A stretch of DNA of 11,258 bases from contig CBCXVS010000260.1 of NCBI GenBank assembly GCA_965178525.1, positions 1-11,258 on the forward strand, written 5' to 3'. The notes under the pieces were generated by a model that searched no databases, had not been told where the DNA came from, and saw only the letters and a program-made list of their open reading frames with translations. How positions within the stretch are numbered: the stretch's first letter is position 1; every line of letters begins with the position of its first letter. Both the position numbers and the translations under genes were made by a program. This stretch comes from CBCXVS01 sp965178525. GTDB lineage: Bacteria; Tectomicrobia; Entotheonellia; Entotheonellales; Entotheonellaceae. This document shows, one piece after another, positions 1 to 6,782 of this stretch.

Positions 1-220
1 TGAGGCGTTTCAGTTTCCGGATCACCGTGTCGGGACGGCCAGTGACGATTTGCGAGGTGGCGTGAGCCTCTTCGTAGCTCAGGCTGGGACCGCCGGGCGT
101 AATGGTCGCGGCCGCCGTCCGCGCTTGCTCCCGTGCGCCCTGGGCTGCAGCCCGGCTAATGTAGCCCGGTGGCGCTTGCCAATGCCGCGGCGTCACGCCG
201 AACGACGTGCCCAATTGCCA
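1..220 (-). pseudogene. 3' continuation of the LLM flavin monooxygenase beyond the in-frame stop
   Basis: Directly after the TAA at 221-223 the same minus-strand frame stays open for 73 codons to the window edge. It reads as sensible monooxygenase sequence, beginning WQLGTSFG and later showing LSYEEAHATSQIVTGRPDTV, the C-terminal region usual in this long subgroup of luciferase-like proteins. This is therefore the second part of the gene at 221-1036, not a separate gene; no convincing start codon with a ribosome binding site lies at its head. The true C-terminus is outside the window. The interruption is a seen fact; whether it is mutation or assembly error is not decidable here. Confidence 0.75.
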
Positions 221-1036
221 TTAGAAATGCTTTCCCTCCTCATAGGCTTCGTCGTCACTATCGGCCACACACACCCGGATGGCGTACCCACGGTGTTCGG
301 CGGTGGGCGTAAACCCCTCCTCCGCGGCGACATCGTCATACAGATTATAGATCCCCTCGACGAGATCCAGGGGCGGCGCCAAAGCAATATAAGGATATTG
401 GCGCCGGGCGGCCCACGCCACCGATTCCGGACTCGCCACGCCGGGAATCCAGATAGGTGGTTGGGGCTTTTGCAGAGGCATCACCCATGGGTTGACGATG
501 CGGTAGTGGTAATGCTGGCCTTCCCAGCGAAACGGTCCGGGCGTCGTCCAGGCTTTGAGGATGACGTTGTGAGCCTCGTCAAACCGCTCCCGGTTGTACA
601 CCGGATTGGTGTTGGTGGCCATACTTTCCTGCCCGATGCCGCGCACAAAGCCGCAGACCACCCGGCCTCCGGAAGGGATATCGATCATGGCAATCTCTTC
701 GGCCACTCGCAAGGGATTGTCGTGGATGGGCAACACGTTGCCCAGGAAGACGATCTTGCCTTTCGTCGTTGTTTTGGCCAGAATGGCGCCGATGACGTTG
801 ACCGATGGCATCATGCAGAGCGGGTTGTTATGGTGCTCGTTAATCATGACGCCATCGAAGCCGGCTTCTGCGCAGTATTGGAGTTCCTCGAAATACATGC
901 CGTACAGCTCTTGGGCCTTCTCCGGGCTGAAGTGCGCGTTGGGAAACATCAAGTTGTTGTAGCCGTGCTGCTGCGCCTCCTCCTGAGGATATGCAGTATA
1001 TCCCATCTCTGTGAAGAAGTAGACTTCTTTGACCAT
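221..1036 (-). CDS. LLM class flavin-dependent oxidoreductase (luciferase-like monooxygenase), interrupted
   Basis: This is the N-terminal 271 residues of a luciferase-like monooxygenase, a TIM-barrel enzyme that uses reduced FMN and oxygen on small organic substrates. Diagnostic stretches are the N-terminal strand EVYFFTEMGY, INEHHNN near residue 65, the loop SGGRVVCGFVRGIG near 122-135, and a KPQPPIWIPG segment after residue 190, all in family order. The ATG start is supported by a GAGGGGG ribosome binding site about 8 nt upstream. The frame ends in TAA at 221-223, in the middle of a conserved run (EEGKHF then WQLGTSFG), and reopens at once, so a Tyr codon (TAT/TAC) has probably become TAA. 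The peptide lacks its last barrel elements and is probably inactive unless the stop is an error or is read through. The substrate cannot be predicted. It is transcribed divergently from the DUF4331 gene. Confidence 0.85.
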   Translation of the reverse strand: MVKEVYFFTEMGYTAYPQEEAQQHGYNNLMFPNAHFSPEKAQELYGMYFEELQYCAEAGFDGVMINEHHNNPLCMMPSVNVIGAILAKTTTKGKIVFLGNVLPIHDNPLRVAEEIAMIDIPSGGRVVCGFVRGIGQESMATNTNPVYNRERFDEAHNVILKAWTTPGPFRWEGQHYHYRIVNPWVMPLQKPQPPIWIPGVASPESVAWAARRQYPYIALAPPLDLVEGIYNLYDDVAAEEGFTPTAEHRGYAIRVCVADSDDEAYEEGKHF

Positions 1037-1086
1037 ATCGGACCCCCTCTGCGGAATCGCTTGCCGCTTTCGTACCGAATGCGACC

Positions 1087-1115
1087 ACTATGCCCGCAGT
1101 CCAATTCCAAGTCAA
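1087..1115 (-). promoter_or_regulatory. Candidate sigma70 promoter of the LLM monooxygenase
   Basis: On the minus strand TTGACT (-35, 1115-1110) is followed after exactly 17 bases by CATAGT (-10, 1092-1087), about 50 nt ahead of the start codon at 1036. The -35 matches the consensus at 5 of 6 positions and the -10 at 4 of 6. This is a pattern match only, with no experimental support. Confidence 0.4.
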
Positions 1116-1201
1116 CAGATGGTTATCGCGTCCCCACGCTATCTCCAGGTTATCTGCAACATCCATTATCCCCGTTCGTGCGTATGTATTCATGTAAACG
1201 A

Positions 1202-1228
1202 GGTTGCATTCAGCATCGGAATGCAACC
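1202..1228. promoter_or_regulatory. Perfect 10-bp inverted repeat, candidate operator
   Basis: GGTTGCATTC at 1202-1211 is exactly mirrored by GAATGCAACC at 1219-1228 around a 7-nt spacer. The arms are only half G/C and no T-run follows, so a terminator is unlikely. The centre-to-centre spacing of about 17 bp fits a dimeric regulator binding DNA. It lies in the divergent control region, about 140 bp ahead of the DUF4331 start and about 90 bp behind the candidate monooxygenase promoter, so it could serve either gene. Confidence 0.5.
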
Positions 1229-1353
1229 CTGGAGTTTTCCGCTGTACGGGAGGAAATCGCATGACGACGACAAGAGGTTGTGCACGGCGTCAAGGTCTGC
1301 AGGCTGGTGGATGGCGTTTGCGGTCTAAGGTCTCAGAACTGTGGGAGGACCGT

Positions 1354-2505
1354 ATGATGCAAGGCAAACTCGTCAACTTACTGGTCGCCATGGTGCTCGG
1401 CTTGGCGAGCGCCGGATTCGCAGCCGATCATGGTGATGCCCCCCTCGTCTCTCTGGATCGGGCGGTCGATCTCGGGGATACATATGTCTTTCTCGATCCG
1501 CGGGACAATACGAAGTTGATCCTGGCCATGACGACGCAAGGGTTTATCGTCCCTGGCGAAGCGGTCAACTTTTCGATCTTTGATCATCAGGTGTGGTTCC
1601 AGTTCGAACTTGAAACTCAGGGAGGCGCACTCGCGGATCAAGTCATCACCATCAGCTTTTCGCGCAAGCAAGGATCAAGCGATACGCCGCAAACAGCTAC
1701 CATCCGCATGCCCGACGGTTCCACCTTTCAGGCGCTCACGACGGTCTCCACTCTAGACAAAGCGTCGCCCAAGCCTGTGGTCACGGTCGATCAGAGAACC
1801 GGCGTCGCGTTCTTTGCCGGAGAGGTTGATGATCCTTTTTTCTTCGACGTGCCCGGCTTTAGCCGTTTCGTCAGCTCGGTTCTCGACCGCAAGGCTGACC
1901 CCGGCCAACTCGCACGCGGCCGAGATACCTTTGCCGGTTACAACACCCTGGCCATTGCCCTGAGTGTCCCGGTGCAGCTCCTCGGAAATCCAGTGAATAA
2001 CATCGTGGGGGTCAACGCGCGCGCGCAACGCCTTGTCGGCAACACTCTCGTGCCGCGGGACCGGTCAGGGCTTCCCACCGTCAACACGGCCCTCGTACCC
2101 TTTCGGCGCAAGGATGAATACAATCAGGCATCGACCCAAGATGATGCGCAGAACCGCTTCGCTGGCGATATCGTCGCCACCTTGCAAGCCCTGGGGACGA
2201 ACGCCGACAGGATTGCTCTCTTGGCGCAATTAGCCGTCACGCAGGGTGACTTCCTACGCGTTGATCTGGGCATCCCGAATCAAGGTCCGGGTAGCGGTAC
2301 CAACCCGGAAGCGGCCTTTCCCAATGGGCGCCGACTGGCGGATGATGTGATCGACGCAATCCTATCGATTGTCACCAATGGTGCGGTCACGACGGGAGAC
2401 AACGTCAATCGCAACGAACGGAAGTTCCGCAACCATTTCCCGTTCTTTGCCAAGACCCATCAGCCGTTTGCGCCGGGCGCCATCGATGATCGGACACGGA
2501 ACTAA
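1354..2505 (+). CDS. DUF4331 family exported protein
   Basis: This 383-residue protein is of the DUF4331 type. Function is not established for the family; members are usually secreted or periplasmic. Seen here: a signal peptide with a short basic N-region (MMQGK), a hydrophobic core and a likely cleavage after AGFA near residue 23, then DHGDAPLVSLDRAVDLGDTY, the His/Asp-rich opening typical of the family. Further on are FAGEVDDPFFFD near residue 150, PNGRRLADDVIDAI near 325 and a terminal FPFFAKTHQPFAPGA. The start at 1354 (or the adjacent ATG at 1357) is chosen because GGGAGG lies 5-8 nt upstream and it places the signal peptide at the terminus. An in-frame ATG at 1261 also has a strong GGGAGGAA site and would add 31 residues, hiding the signal peptide. 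It is convergent with the C1 peptidase; the 107-nt gap between them (2506-2612) shows no clear terminator. Confidence 0.85.
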   Translation: MMQGKLVNLLVAMVLGLASAGFAADHGDAPLVSLDRAVDLGDTYVFLDPRDNTKLILAMTTQGFIVPGEAVNFSIFDHQVWFQFELETQGGALADQVITISFSRKQGSSDTPQTATIRMPDGSTFQALTTVSTLDKASPKPVVTVDQRTGVAFFAGEVDDPFFFDVPGFSRFVSSVLDRKADPGQLARGRDTFAGYNTLAIALSVPVQLLGNPVNNIVGVNARAQRLVGNTLVPRDRSGLPTVNTALVPFRRKDEYNQASTQDDAQNRFAGDIVATLQALGTNADRIALLAQLAVTQGDFLRVDLGIPNQGPGSGTNPEAAFPNGRRLADDVIDAILSIVTNGAVTTGDNVNRNERKFRNHFPFFAKTHQPFAPGAIDDRTRN

Positions 2506-2612
2506 GTTGTTTTTCAAATCAATCTTCACACATGCATGGCAGTGGGCAGGGGGCAAGAAGGCTGGACATGGCCTCCTGCCTACGATCGAGGTCTCTGGGT
2601 CAGGGCAAACCG

Positions 2613-3977
2613 CTAACCCGCCAGCGAGCCCATTGGGTCCCAGGCCGGCAACACCACCGGCTCCGCCTCAAATGCCTGCAACAGCTCTTCTGACAAATAC
2701 TTGCGGTGGGCGGCAATCTCAAACATGTACTCGTCGAACCAGCTATCGTTCATCAGGTAATAGCCCTTCGCGCCGCGTTCGTCTCCCCAACTGTTTTCCA
2801 CGCGCCAGCGCCGGGGCTTGCCTGCCACCACATCCACCCCCGTAAACAGCATGGCATGGGTCATAACGGTCTGCCGGTGGCGCAGCCGCGCGGCCTTGTC
2901 ATTGGTGTAGGTAGTATCGTACACGCCCTCGAAATCGAACAAGTTTTGGTCCCACACGCCAGACGGGTTGTGCATCTGTTTGCCCACGTCACACCCCATC
3001 CACACCGGCTCCCCGTCTTCTAGCGTCTTTTGGGTGATGTCTTTGATGAGCTGGATATCGACATTCAGGTACACTACCGGCTCTCCACCCAACACATTGC
3101 CCAGGTAGTCCACCGTATAGATTTTGCCGTACGGATTCCGGGGATCGTGGACCAGGCAGACGTAATCGTCGAGATCCATGCTGACGTATTGCGTGGCAAA
3201 CTGCTGCGGGGTCAGGTCGCCGTCCCGATGAAAGGCTTTATCCTTGTCTTGCCATTGCCAGAGAAATGAGCTGGGCGGGGTTCCCAAGTGGATGGAGAGG
3301 ATGCGGTAGACGGTATTAAGGATGTCCTTTTTCACCGTCCGGCAGTCGTCGTCGGAGACGCCACCGGCTTTGAGATCGCGCAGCTTTCGCGCCCCTTGCC
3401 GCAGTTCATTGAGCAGCCCCTGGTTCATCCGGGGTGTGTTGGAGGAACTCTCAGTTTCGGGCATCAGAACTTGGGGAACCAGTCCGTACTTCCGGACAAT
3501 GCTCACGAACATGTTCCACTGGCCGCCATCGTCCACCGGGCGCCCGAGCAGATAATGCACGGTGCGATCATCCACATCACGGTCGGCGGTTTCGAGCATG
3601 GCTTCGAGGAACCAATTGGCTTTTTCAAATTTGTCCCAGAACATGACATAATTCTGACTGAACTCGAAATCTCCCACGTTCATTTTCTGCATCGCACCGA
3701 CCCGCATCAGGTTCATGCCGGCAAACGCCCAGCACCGGCCCGATTTTTTCTGATTGGTCACCTTCCACGCGTCCAGGTGCACGGAAAAGCTGTGGTCGGC
3801 CCGCGACACAATCTCTCGGTTCAACGCCACCGCATCAATCGAGGTCTCGGTCACCGCGTTTTGCATCAGGCGGTAGGCCGGCTTGGTCTCAAAATCTTTC
3901 TGAAACACCACCACATCATCCGACGTCAAGGCACCGGCTGTCGTGCCGAGTGCTTCCGTAAGTGTCGTTAAGGCCAT
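2613..3977 (-). CDS. C1 family cysteine peptidase (bleomycin hydrolase / aminopeptidase C type)
   Basis: This is a complete 454-residue papain-superfamily peptidase of the bleomycin hydrolase/PepC family, normally a cytosolic hexameric aminopeptidase. The catalytic set is visible in order: Gln76 (oxyanion hole) and Cys82 in NQKKSGRCWAFAG, His374 in MTHAMLFTGV, and Asn395 in RVENSWGDERG. Length matches the family (about 440-455), and it has the characteristic insertions before the His domain (FLWQWQDKDKAFHRDG, VDYLGNVLGGEPVVYLNVDI). There is no signal peptide. The start at 3977 is preferred over an in-frame ATG at 4010 because GGGAG lies about 6 nt upstream of 3977 and the extra 11 residues are not family-like. 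Family members end close to the active site with their C-terminus; here it is SLAG. It lies 105 nt downstream of a zinc-ribbon gene on the same strand. It looks intact and functional. Confidence 0.92.
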   Translation of the reverse strand: MALTTLTEALGTTAGALTSDDVVVFQKDFETKPAYRLMQNAVTETSIDAVALNREIVSRADHSFSVHLDAWKVTNQKKSGRCWAFAGMNLMRVGAMQKMNVGDFEFSQNYVMFWDKFEKANWFLEAMLETADRDVDDRTVHYLLGRPVDDGGQWNMFVSIVRKYGLVPQVLMPETESSSNTPRMNQGLLNELRQGARKLRDLKAGGVSDDDCRTVKKDILNTVYRILSIHLGTPPSSFLWQWQDKDKAFHRDGDLTPQQFATQYVSMDLDDYVCLVHDPRNPYGKIYTVDYLGNVLGGEPVVYLNVDIQLIKDITQKTLEDGEPVWMGCDVGKQMHNPSGVWDQNLFDFEGVYDTTYTNDKAARLRHRQTVMTHAMLFTGVDVVAGKPRRWRVENSWGDERGAKGYYLMNDSWFDEYMFEIAAHRKYLSEELLQAFEAEPVVLPAWDPMGSLAG

Positions 3978-4015
3978 AGAATCTCCCTTGCTTTTCCTCA
4001 ATTGGACCATTTCTC

Positions 4016-4040
4016 ACTGCGTCGCCACGCTTGACGCAGT
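4016..4040. promoter_or_regulatory. Perfect 8-bp inverted repeat upstream of the C1 peptidase
   Basis: ACTGCGTC at 4016-4023 mirrors GACGCAGT at 4033-4040 around a 9-nt spacer. On the minus strand the outer arm overlaps TTGACT (4043-4038), a possible -35 box for the peptidase gene starting at 3977, although no good -10 follows. Either an operator or a hairpin between the zinc-ribbon gene and the peptidase gene would fit. Confidence 0.35.
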
Positions 4041-4082
4041 CAATGCCTGGCATGTTAGCCTAGACCTCGCCCTCCGGAATCC

Positions 4083-4316
4083 CTATGTACTTTCGATAAT
4101 CGCCCCGCATGCTTCGCACCGGTATCGGACGATCCCGGTTTCCACCGCCGCGATCTCCTCGAAGTCACACCGCTTCGTGTTCGTGCTCTCAAAACATTCC
4201 GGGCAATAGCGAGAGGTGAGTTCATCGGCTGTCAGGGTCAAATGGCAATGCCGACACCGCAGCCGGCCTTTCTTCTCGCGCAAGAGTACAAGTTCGCTAT
4301 GCTTGCAGGCGTCCAT
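4083..4316 (-). CDS. Small zinc-ribbon protein, function unknown
   Basis: This 77-residue protein has three CxxC pairs: Cys21/Cys24 in LRCRHCHL, Cys38/Cys41 in RYCPECFE, and Cys67/Cys70 in YRCEACG. An N-terminal Cys4/His6 (MDACKHSELV) is also present. The spacing suggests two zinc knuckles or one compact rubredoxin-like ribbon; no enzymatic domain is visible. The start is uncertain. I chose ATG 4316, which has AAGGA about 11 nt upstream and puts the conserved-looking CKHSELVLLREKK at the N-terminus. ATG at 4328 (26 codons into the open frame) and GTG at 4391 are alternatives, the latter adding 25 residues that look like non-coding sequence. It is on the same strand as the C1 peptidase and could be cotranscribed. 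A protein-binding or nucleic-acid-binding role is a guess. Confidence 0.6.
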   Translation of the reverse strand: MDACKHSELVLLREKKGRLRCRHCHLTLTADELTSRYCPECFESTNTKRCDFEEIAAVETGIVRYRCEACGAIIEST

Positions 4317-4511
4317 ATGGCGTATCATCCTTGGCTCATCGCAAGTTTTTCCATGCTGGCAAAACTGCACCGAATCATAACTAAAACACACTCAGAAATA
4401 AAGCCTCATGTCGGCTCTTGGCGCACCTGAGCGGCTGACACTCACACGGCCCGATAGGAAGATGACACCGCTGTTCGTCACGTTTGTCAACCCGTCTTCG
4501 GAGAACCCATC

Positions 4512-4733
4512 ATGGCCGCAACGAAGCTGACGACCATCCACGCCTGCGTGTTCGATGCCTATGGCGCCTTGTTTGATTGTAACTCGGTTGCGGAGCGTTG
4601 CCGCGATGGGCTCGGCGATAAGACTGACGAGCTGTCGGCGCTGTAGTGTACGAAGCAACTGCAATACACTTGGCTGCGGGGGGTAATGGGCCGGCACAAG
4701 CCTTTTTGGGAGGTGACGGGGGATGCGCTTGAA
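4512..4733 (+). pseudogene. Haloacid dehalogenase type II, N-terminal fragment with nonsense codon
   Basis: Starting from ATG 4512, with GGAG about 10 nt upstream, the frame reads as a type II haloacid dehalogenase, which hydrolyses L-2-haloacids through an Asp nucleophile. Asp15 sits in VFDAYGALFD (the usual family motif has Thr where Ala19 stands), followed by NSVAERCRDGLGDKTDELSA. At codon 45 (4644-4646) a TAG replaces what is normally Trp. Family sequence then resumes in the same frame (TKQLQYTWLRG, GRHKPFWEVTGDALE) up to about 4733, where homology stops. The remaining two thirds of the gene, with the catalytic Lys and the Asp pair, are absent from the window. It is therefore dead by two independent lesions. 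The breakpoint lies about 60 nt from the end of the convergent TIR reading frame. Confidence 0.85.
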
Positions 4734-4792
4734 GGTGGGGGAGAGCGCCATTTTGCTAGACCTGGCCCTCTTGGTTCTCACACTCGGCGGTT

Positions 4793-5486
4793 TCACATAC
4801 GGTCAGAGTCAGGTATCGCTTCAAGCGTTCGAGCGATTTGAGTCGCTAATTCCTGTATGAGATGCGCCATCTCGGGGTGTCTTATGGACGCTTCCGGGTC
4901 ACTCAGATTGACGTGTGAAGAGACATCCCAGGCGAGTGATAAGCTTCTCTGGCGCGGATGTTCTGCCTCTTAGGAGCACGGGCTTGATCAAGGAGGTATT
5001 CTCCGGCGAATGAGGCCAGGACGTTTGCCGTTGTAGGCCCATCTTCAATTCTCTACTTTCGAATGTGCTCCATTCACGACCGCACCACTCAGAAGTAAAG
5101 TAGCTAGGCGTGATAAAGGCCAAGAGGAGCTTGGACCTGGACATCGCTTCCGAGAGCGCCTCGGGAAACATGCTGCTTGGGCTCAGGCGTGAAGGATCCA
5201 GGAAGACCCTGGGTTCGTCAGGAAGCTCGAGTGCGAGGTAGTCATTGAGCGAATCAATAAATGCGTGTATCCAGCGATTGAGTGCACTGGATTGATGACT
5301 ATAGCTAACGTAGATATCGTAATCCCATGTTGTAGCAGGACGACTTTGCTCGATCGCATTGGCATCTGAACTGAGTACCCGAATTTTCAGATCCGTCCAG
5401 TCCTTGGGCCTTTCGGCGATCGATCCGAGCGCCCCTTCGAAGTCTCGGAAGTCGCTCGCCAACAAATCGGTAAGGCGCTCCATCAC
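4793..5486 (-). pseudogene. TIR domain, frameshifted C-terminal half of an ATPase-TIR protein
   Basis: An open frame from GTG 5486 (or ATG 5483) runs 195 residues to a TGA at 4899-4901. Residues 55-150 are a TIR domain, either NAD-cleaving or an adaptor: YDIYVSYSHQ (strand A), RVFLDPSRLSPSSMF (BB-loop region), and FITPSYFTSEWCGREWSTF with the putative catalytic Glu138. The visible end (CLFTRQSE) is not TIR-like. The frame shifted by one base reads WDVSSHVNLSDPEASIRHPE, then MAHLIQELATQIARTLEAIP, and stops at 4793-4795, so a one-base insertion near 4928-4935 (CGCCTGGGA) is likely. Upstream, the frame is continuous with the KGGVGR ATPase, broken only by TAG 5517-5519. From the ATPase start to 4795 is 1540 nt, one base more than a multiple of three, as a single insertion predicts. 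No separate ribosome binding site is evident at 5486, which favours an original fusion. Confidence 0.8.
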
Positions 5487-5516
5487 GTAACCGATCGAAC
5501 TCGGATCCGTTGTGGA

Positions 5517-6332
5517 CTACTCTGCAACGGCCAGGCGTTCGCCAAAGCCGAAGTAGTCGACCTGCGGAATCTTGAGGCGTTCAAACACCATGCGCGGTTC
5601 GATCCATTGGGGTATCCAGTCACCGAGAATGGAGCCGAACGTTTCGGCCGCTCGGTCGAGCCATTCCTGCGAAAGCCTGAACTCCGTTGAGACCGCGAAT
5701 CGAGCCAGGATGGGGAGCACGTTAAGCGGCATGCGATCGTACGCCAATTTTTGGCGGCCACGTTGGGCCATTTCGATGACGCTCCGTACCCCGTACAGGC
5801 TCTGGTGATTGGGCGTAAACATGGCGACGAGAACATCGGGAAGCAATATGGTACAGATACCACCCGCATCCGACAGGCCGGTGCGGCTATCGATGAGGAC
5901 CACGTCATATTCCTCAAGCCACCGATTGCGCAACGCCTCTAGGAAGGCGCCACCCCCCACTTCGAAAAACTGACGCCACTCAAAAGCTTCTAGGCTGGCC
6001 GCGTAGTCCACGGGGGAGATTCGGCCGCTCGGAAAGAGATGCAACGGCATCTCGCCGCCAACATCTACTGTCCAAAGGTGATTTGAGAAATTGGGCAGGT
6101 GGGTTCCCGCTTCCAGATTGGCCCTGACCTCCGTGAGATATGGTAGAAGACCGCTTGGTGACATTTGGCTTTCGAAGTAATCGAAGTATTGTTCCAACCC
6201 TGGGGCTTCGAGATCCCAGTCGACAACCAGTGTGCGCAGCCCTCGTTGGGCGAGCAACACGGCGACATTGGCCAAGGTCATCGTGCGACCGACACCGCCC
6301 TTGTATGAATAGAACGTCACGATAGAACTCAT
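5517..6332 (-). CDS. KGGVGR-motif variant MinD/ParA-like ATPase
   Basis: This is a 271-residue SIMIBI-class ATPase. The deviant Walker A is KGGVGRT at residues 11-17, with Arg at position 16 where ParA/MinD have Lys. It is followed by VVDWDLEAPGL (37-46), the switch or A' motif, and the Walker B region YDVVLIDSRTGLSDAGGI. These are hallmarks of the KGGVGR ATPases found in predicted NTP-dependent conflict systems with TIR and other effectors. The start at ATG 6332 (MSSIVTFYSYK) has GAGGTGGGG upstream; an in-frame ATG at 6368 would overlap a TIR scrap and is less likely. The frame ends with TAG inside FGERLAVAE*STTDPSSIGY. From memory, KGGVGR proteins continue with a similar tail (FGEKLPV..E..T.DP.SLGYAY), so the stop probably interrupts the gene, which would otherwise run straight into the TIR domain as a fusion of about 512 residues. 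Confidence 0.88.
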   Translation of the reverse strand: MSSIVTFYSYKGGVGRTMTLANVAVLLAQRGLRTLVVDWDLEAPGLEQYFDYFESQMSPSGLLPYLTEVRANLEAGTHLPNFSNHLWTVDVGGEMPLHLFPSGRISPVDYAASLEAFEWRQFFEVGGGAFLEALRNRWLEEYDVVLIDSRTGLSDAGGICTILLPDVLVAMFTPNHQSLYGVRSVIEMAQRGRQKLAYDRMPLNVLPILARFAVSTEFRLSQEWLDRAAETFGSILGDWIPQWIEPRMVFERLKIPQVDYFGFGERLAVAE

Positions 6333-6363
6333 ACACCCCACCTCGGTGGACGCGTTTGACCTG

Positions 6364-6432
6364 CTCATCTATCCATTTTTTCGCAAGCGGGTGACGCTTG
6401 TAACTGATGAAAATGTCGTATGCGTAAGGCAT
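6364..6432 (-). pseudogene. N-terminal scrap of a second TIR domain
   Basis: From ATG 6432 the minus strand encodes MPYAYDIFISYKRHPL and then AKKWIDE. This is the canonical first strand and first helix of a TIR domain (YDIFISYKR), different in sequence from the other TIR in this window. After about 23 residues the resemblance ends, and the frame runs on as non-coding sequence beneath the ATPase, whose start lies 31 nt further on. The rest of the domain, including the catalytic Glu region, is missing, so it is a deletion remnant. It suggests that the module once had another TIR protein immediately upstream of the ATPase. Confidence 0.55.
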
Positions 6433-6782
6433 GGCCGGGATCCCAGTGTCTAGCTCAACATACAGGAATAATGGCGCATTTTTCCCTGCATGTCTAGCTC
6501 CATAGCGGTCCGATGACGGTGTTCGCCGGGGTGAACGCGACCCGCTTTTCCCCCTCGTAGGTGGCGCTGCCGGCGGCGAGCCCGCCGATTTCTTCAAACG
6601 ACCCCAGATCCGCTTATAGACGCCTCGGACCAGCTGTAGGCGATATGCATGGACGAGTATATCTCGATGTGGACACCCGGAAAAACATGCAGTAGAATGC
6701 CGCGTTACGCTAATCGAACGTCGTATACCATCCGCCCGATTCACGTACTCGATCCCATGTACAGCTTCAGAGGAGCCCTGAG
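6433..6782 (-). other. Gene-free 350 bp with degraded coding scraps of unknown family
   Basis: No intact gene is present. Two protein-like pieces lie on the minus strand in different frames. One runs down from 6704 (HVFPGVHIEIYSSMHIAYSW). The other is 38 residues at 6610-6494 (SFEEIGGLAAGSATYEGEKR, then VAFTPANTVIGPLWS and TAG). A frameshift near 6610 would join them, so together they may be the tail of a dead gene. I do not recognise the family. The last 15 bases hold the ribosome binding site of the downstream deacetylase. Confidence 0.3.

Noticed and set aside
50..1264. A 404-codon open frame on the plus strand
   Set aside because: It lies opposite the luciferase-like monooxygenase, has no recognisable domain and a noise-like composition; the minus strand carries the conserved protein.
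3288..3971. A 227-codon plus-strand open frame
   Set aside because: It is the antisense shadow of the C1 peptidase, whose catalytic Cys region lies on the minus strand here.
4392..4796. A 134-codon minus-strand open frame opposite the dehalogenase relic
   Set aside because: The plus strand reads as clear type II haloacid dehalogenase sequence; the antisense frame has no known motif.
4723..4860. A 45-residue plus-strand ORF with a GGAGG site and a hydrophobic stretch, briefly considered as a small membrane peptide
   Set aside because: Most of it overlaps the frameshifted C-terminus of the TIR gene on the other strand and the dehalogenase relic, which explain the sequence better.
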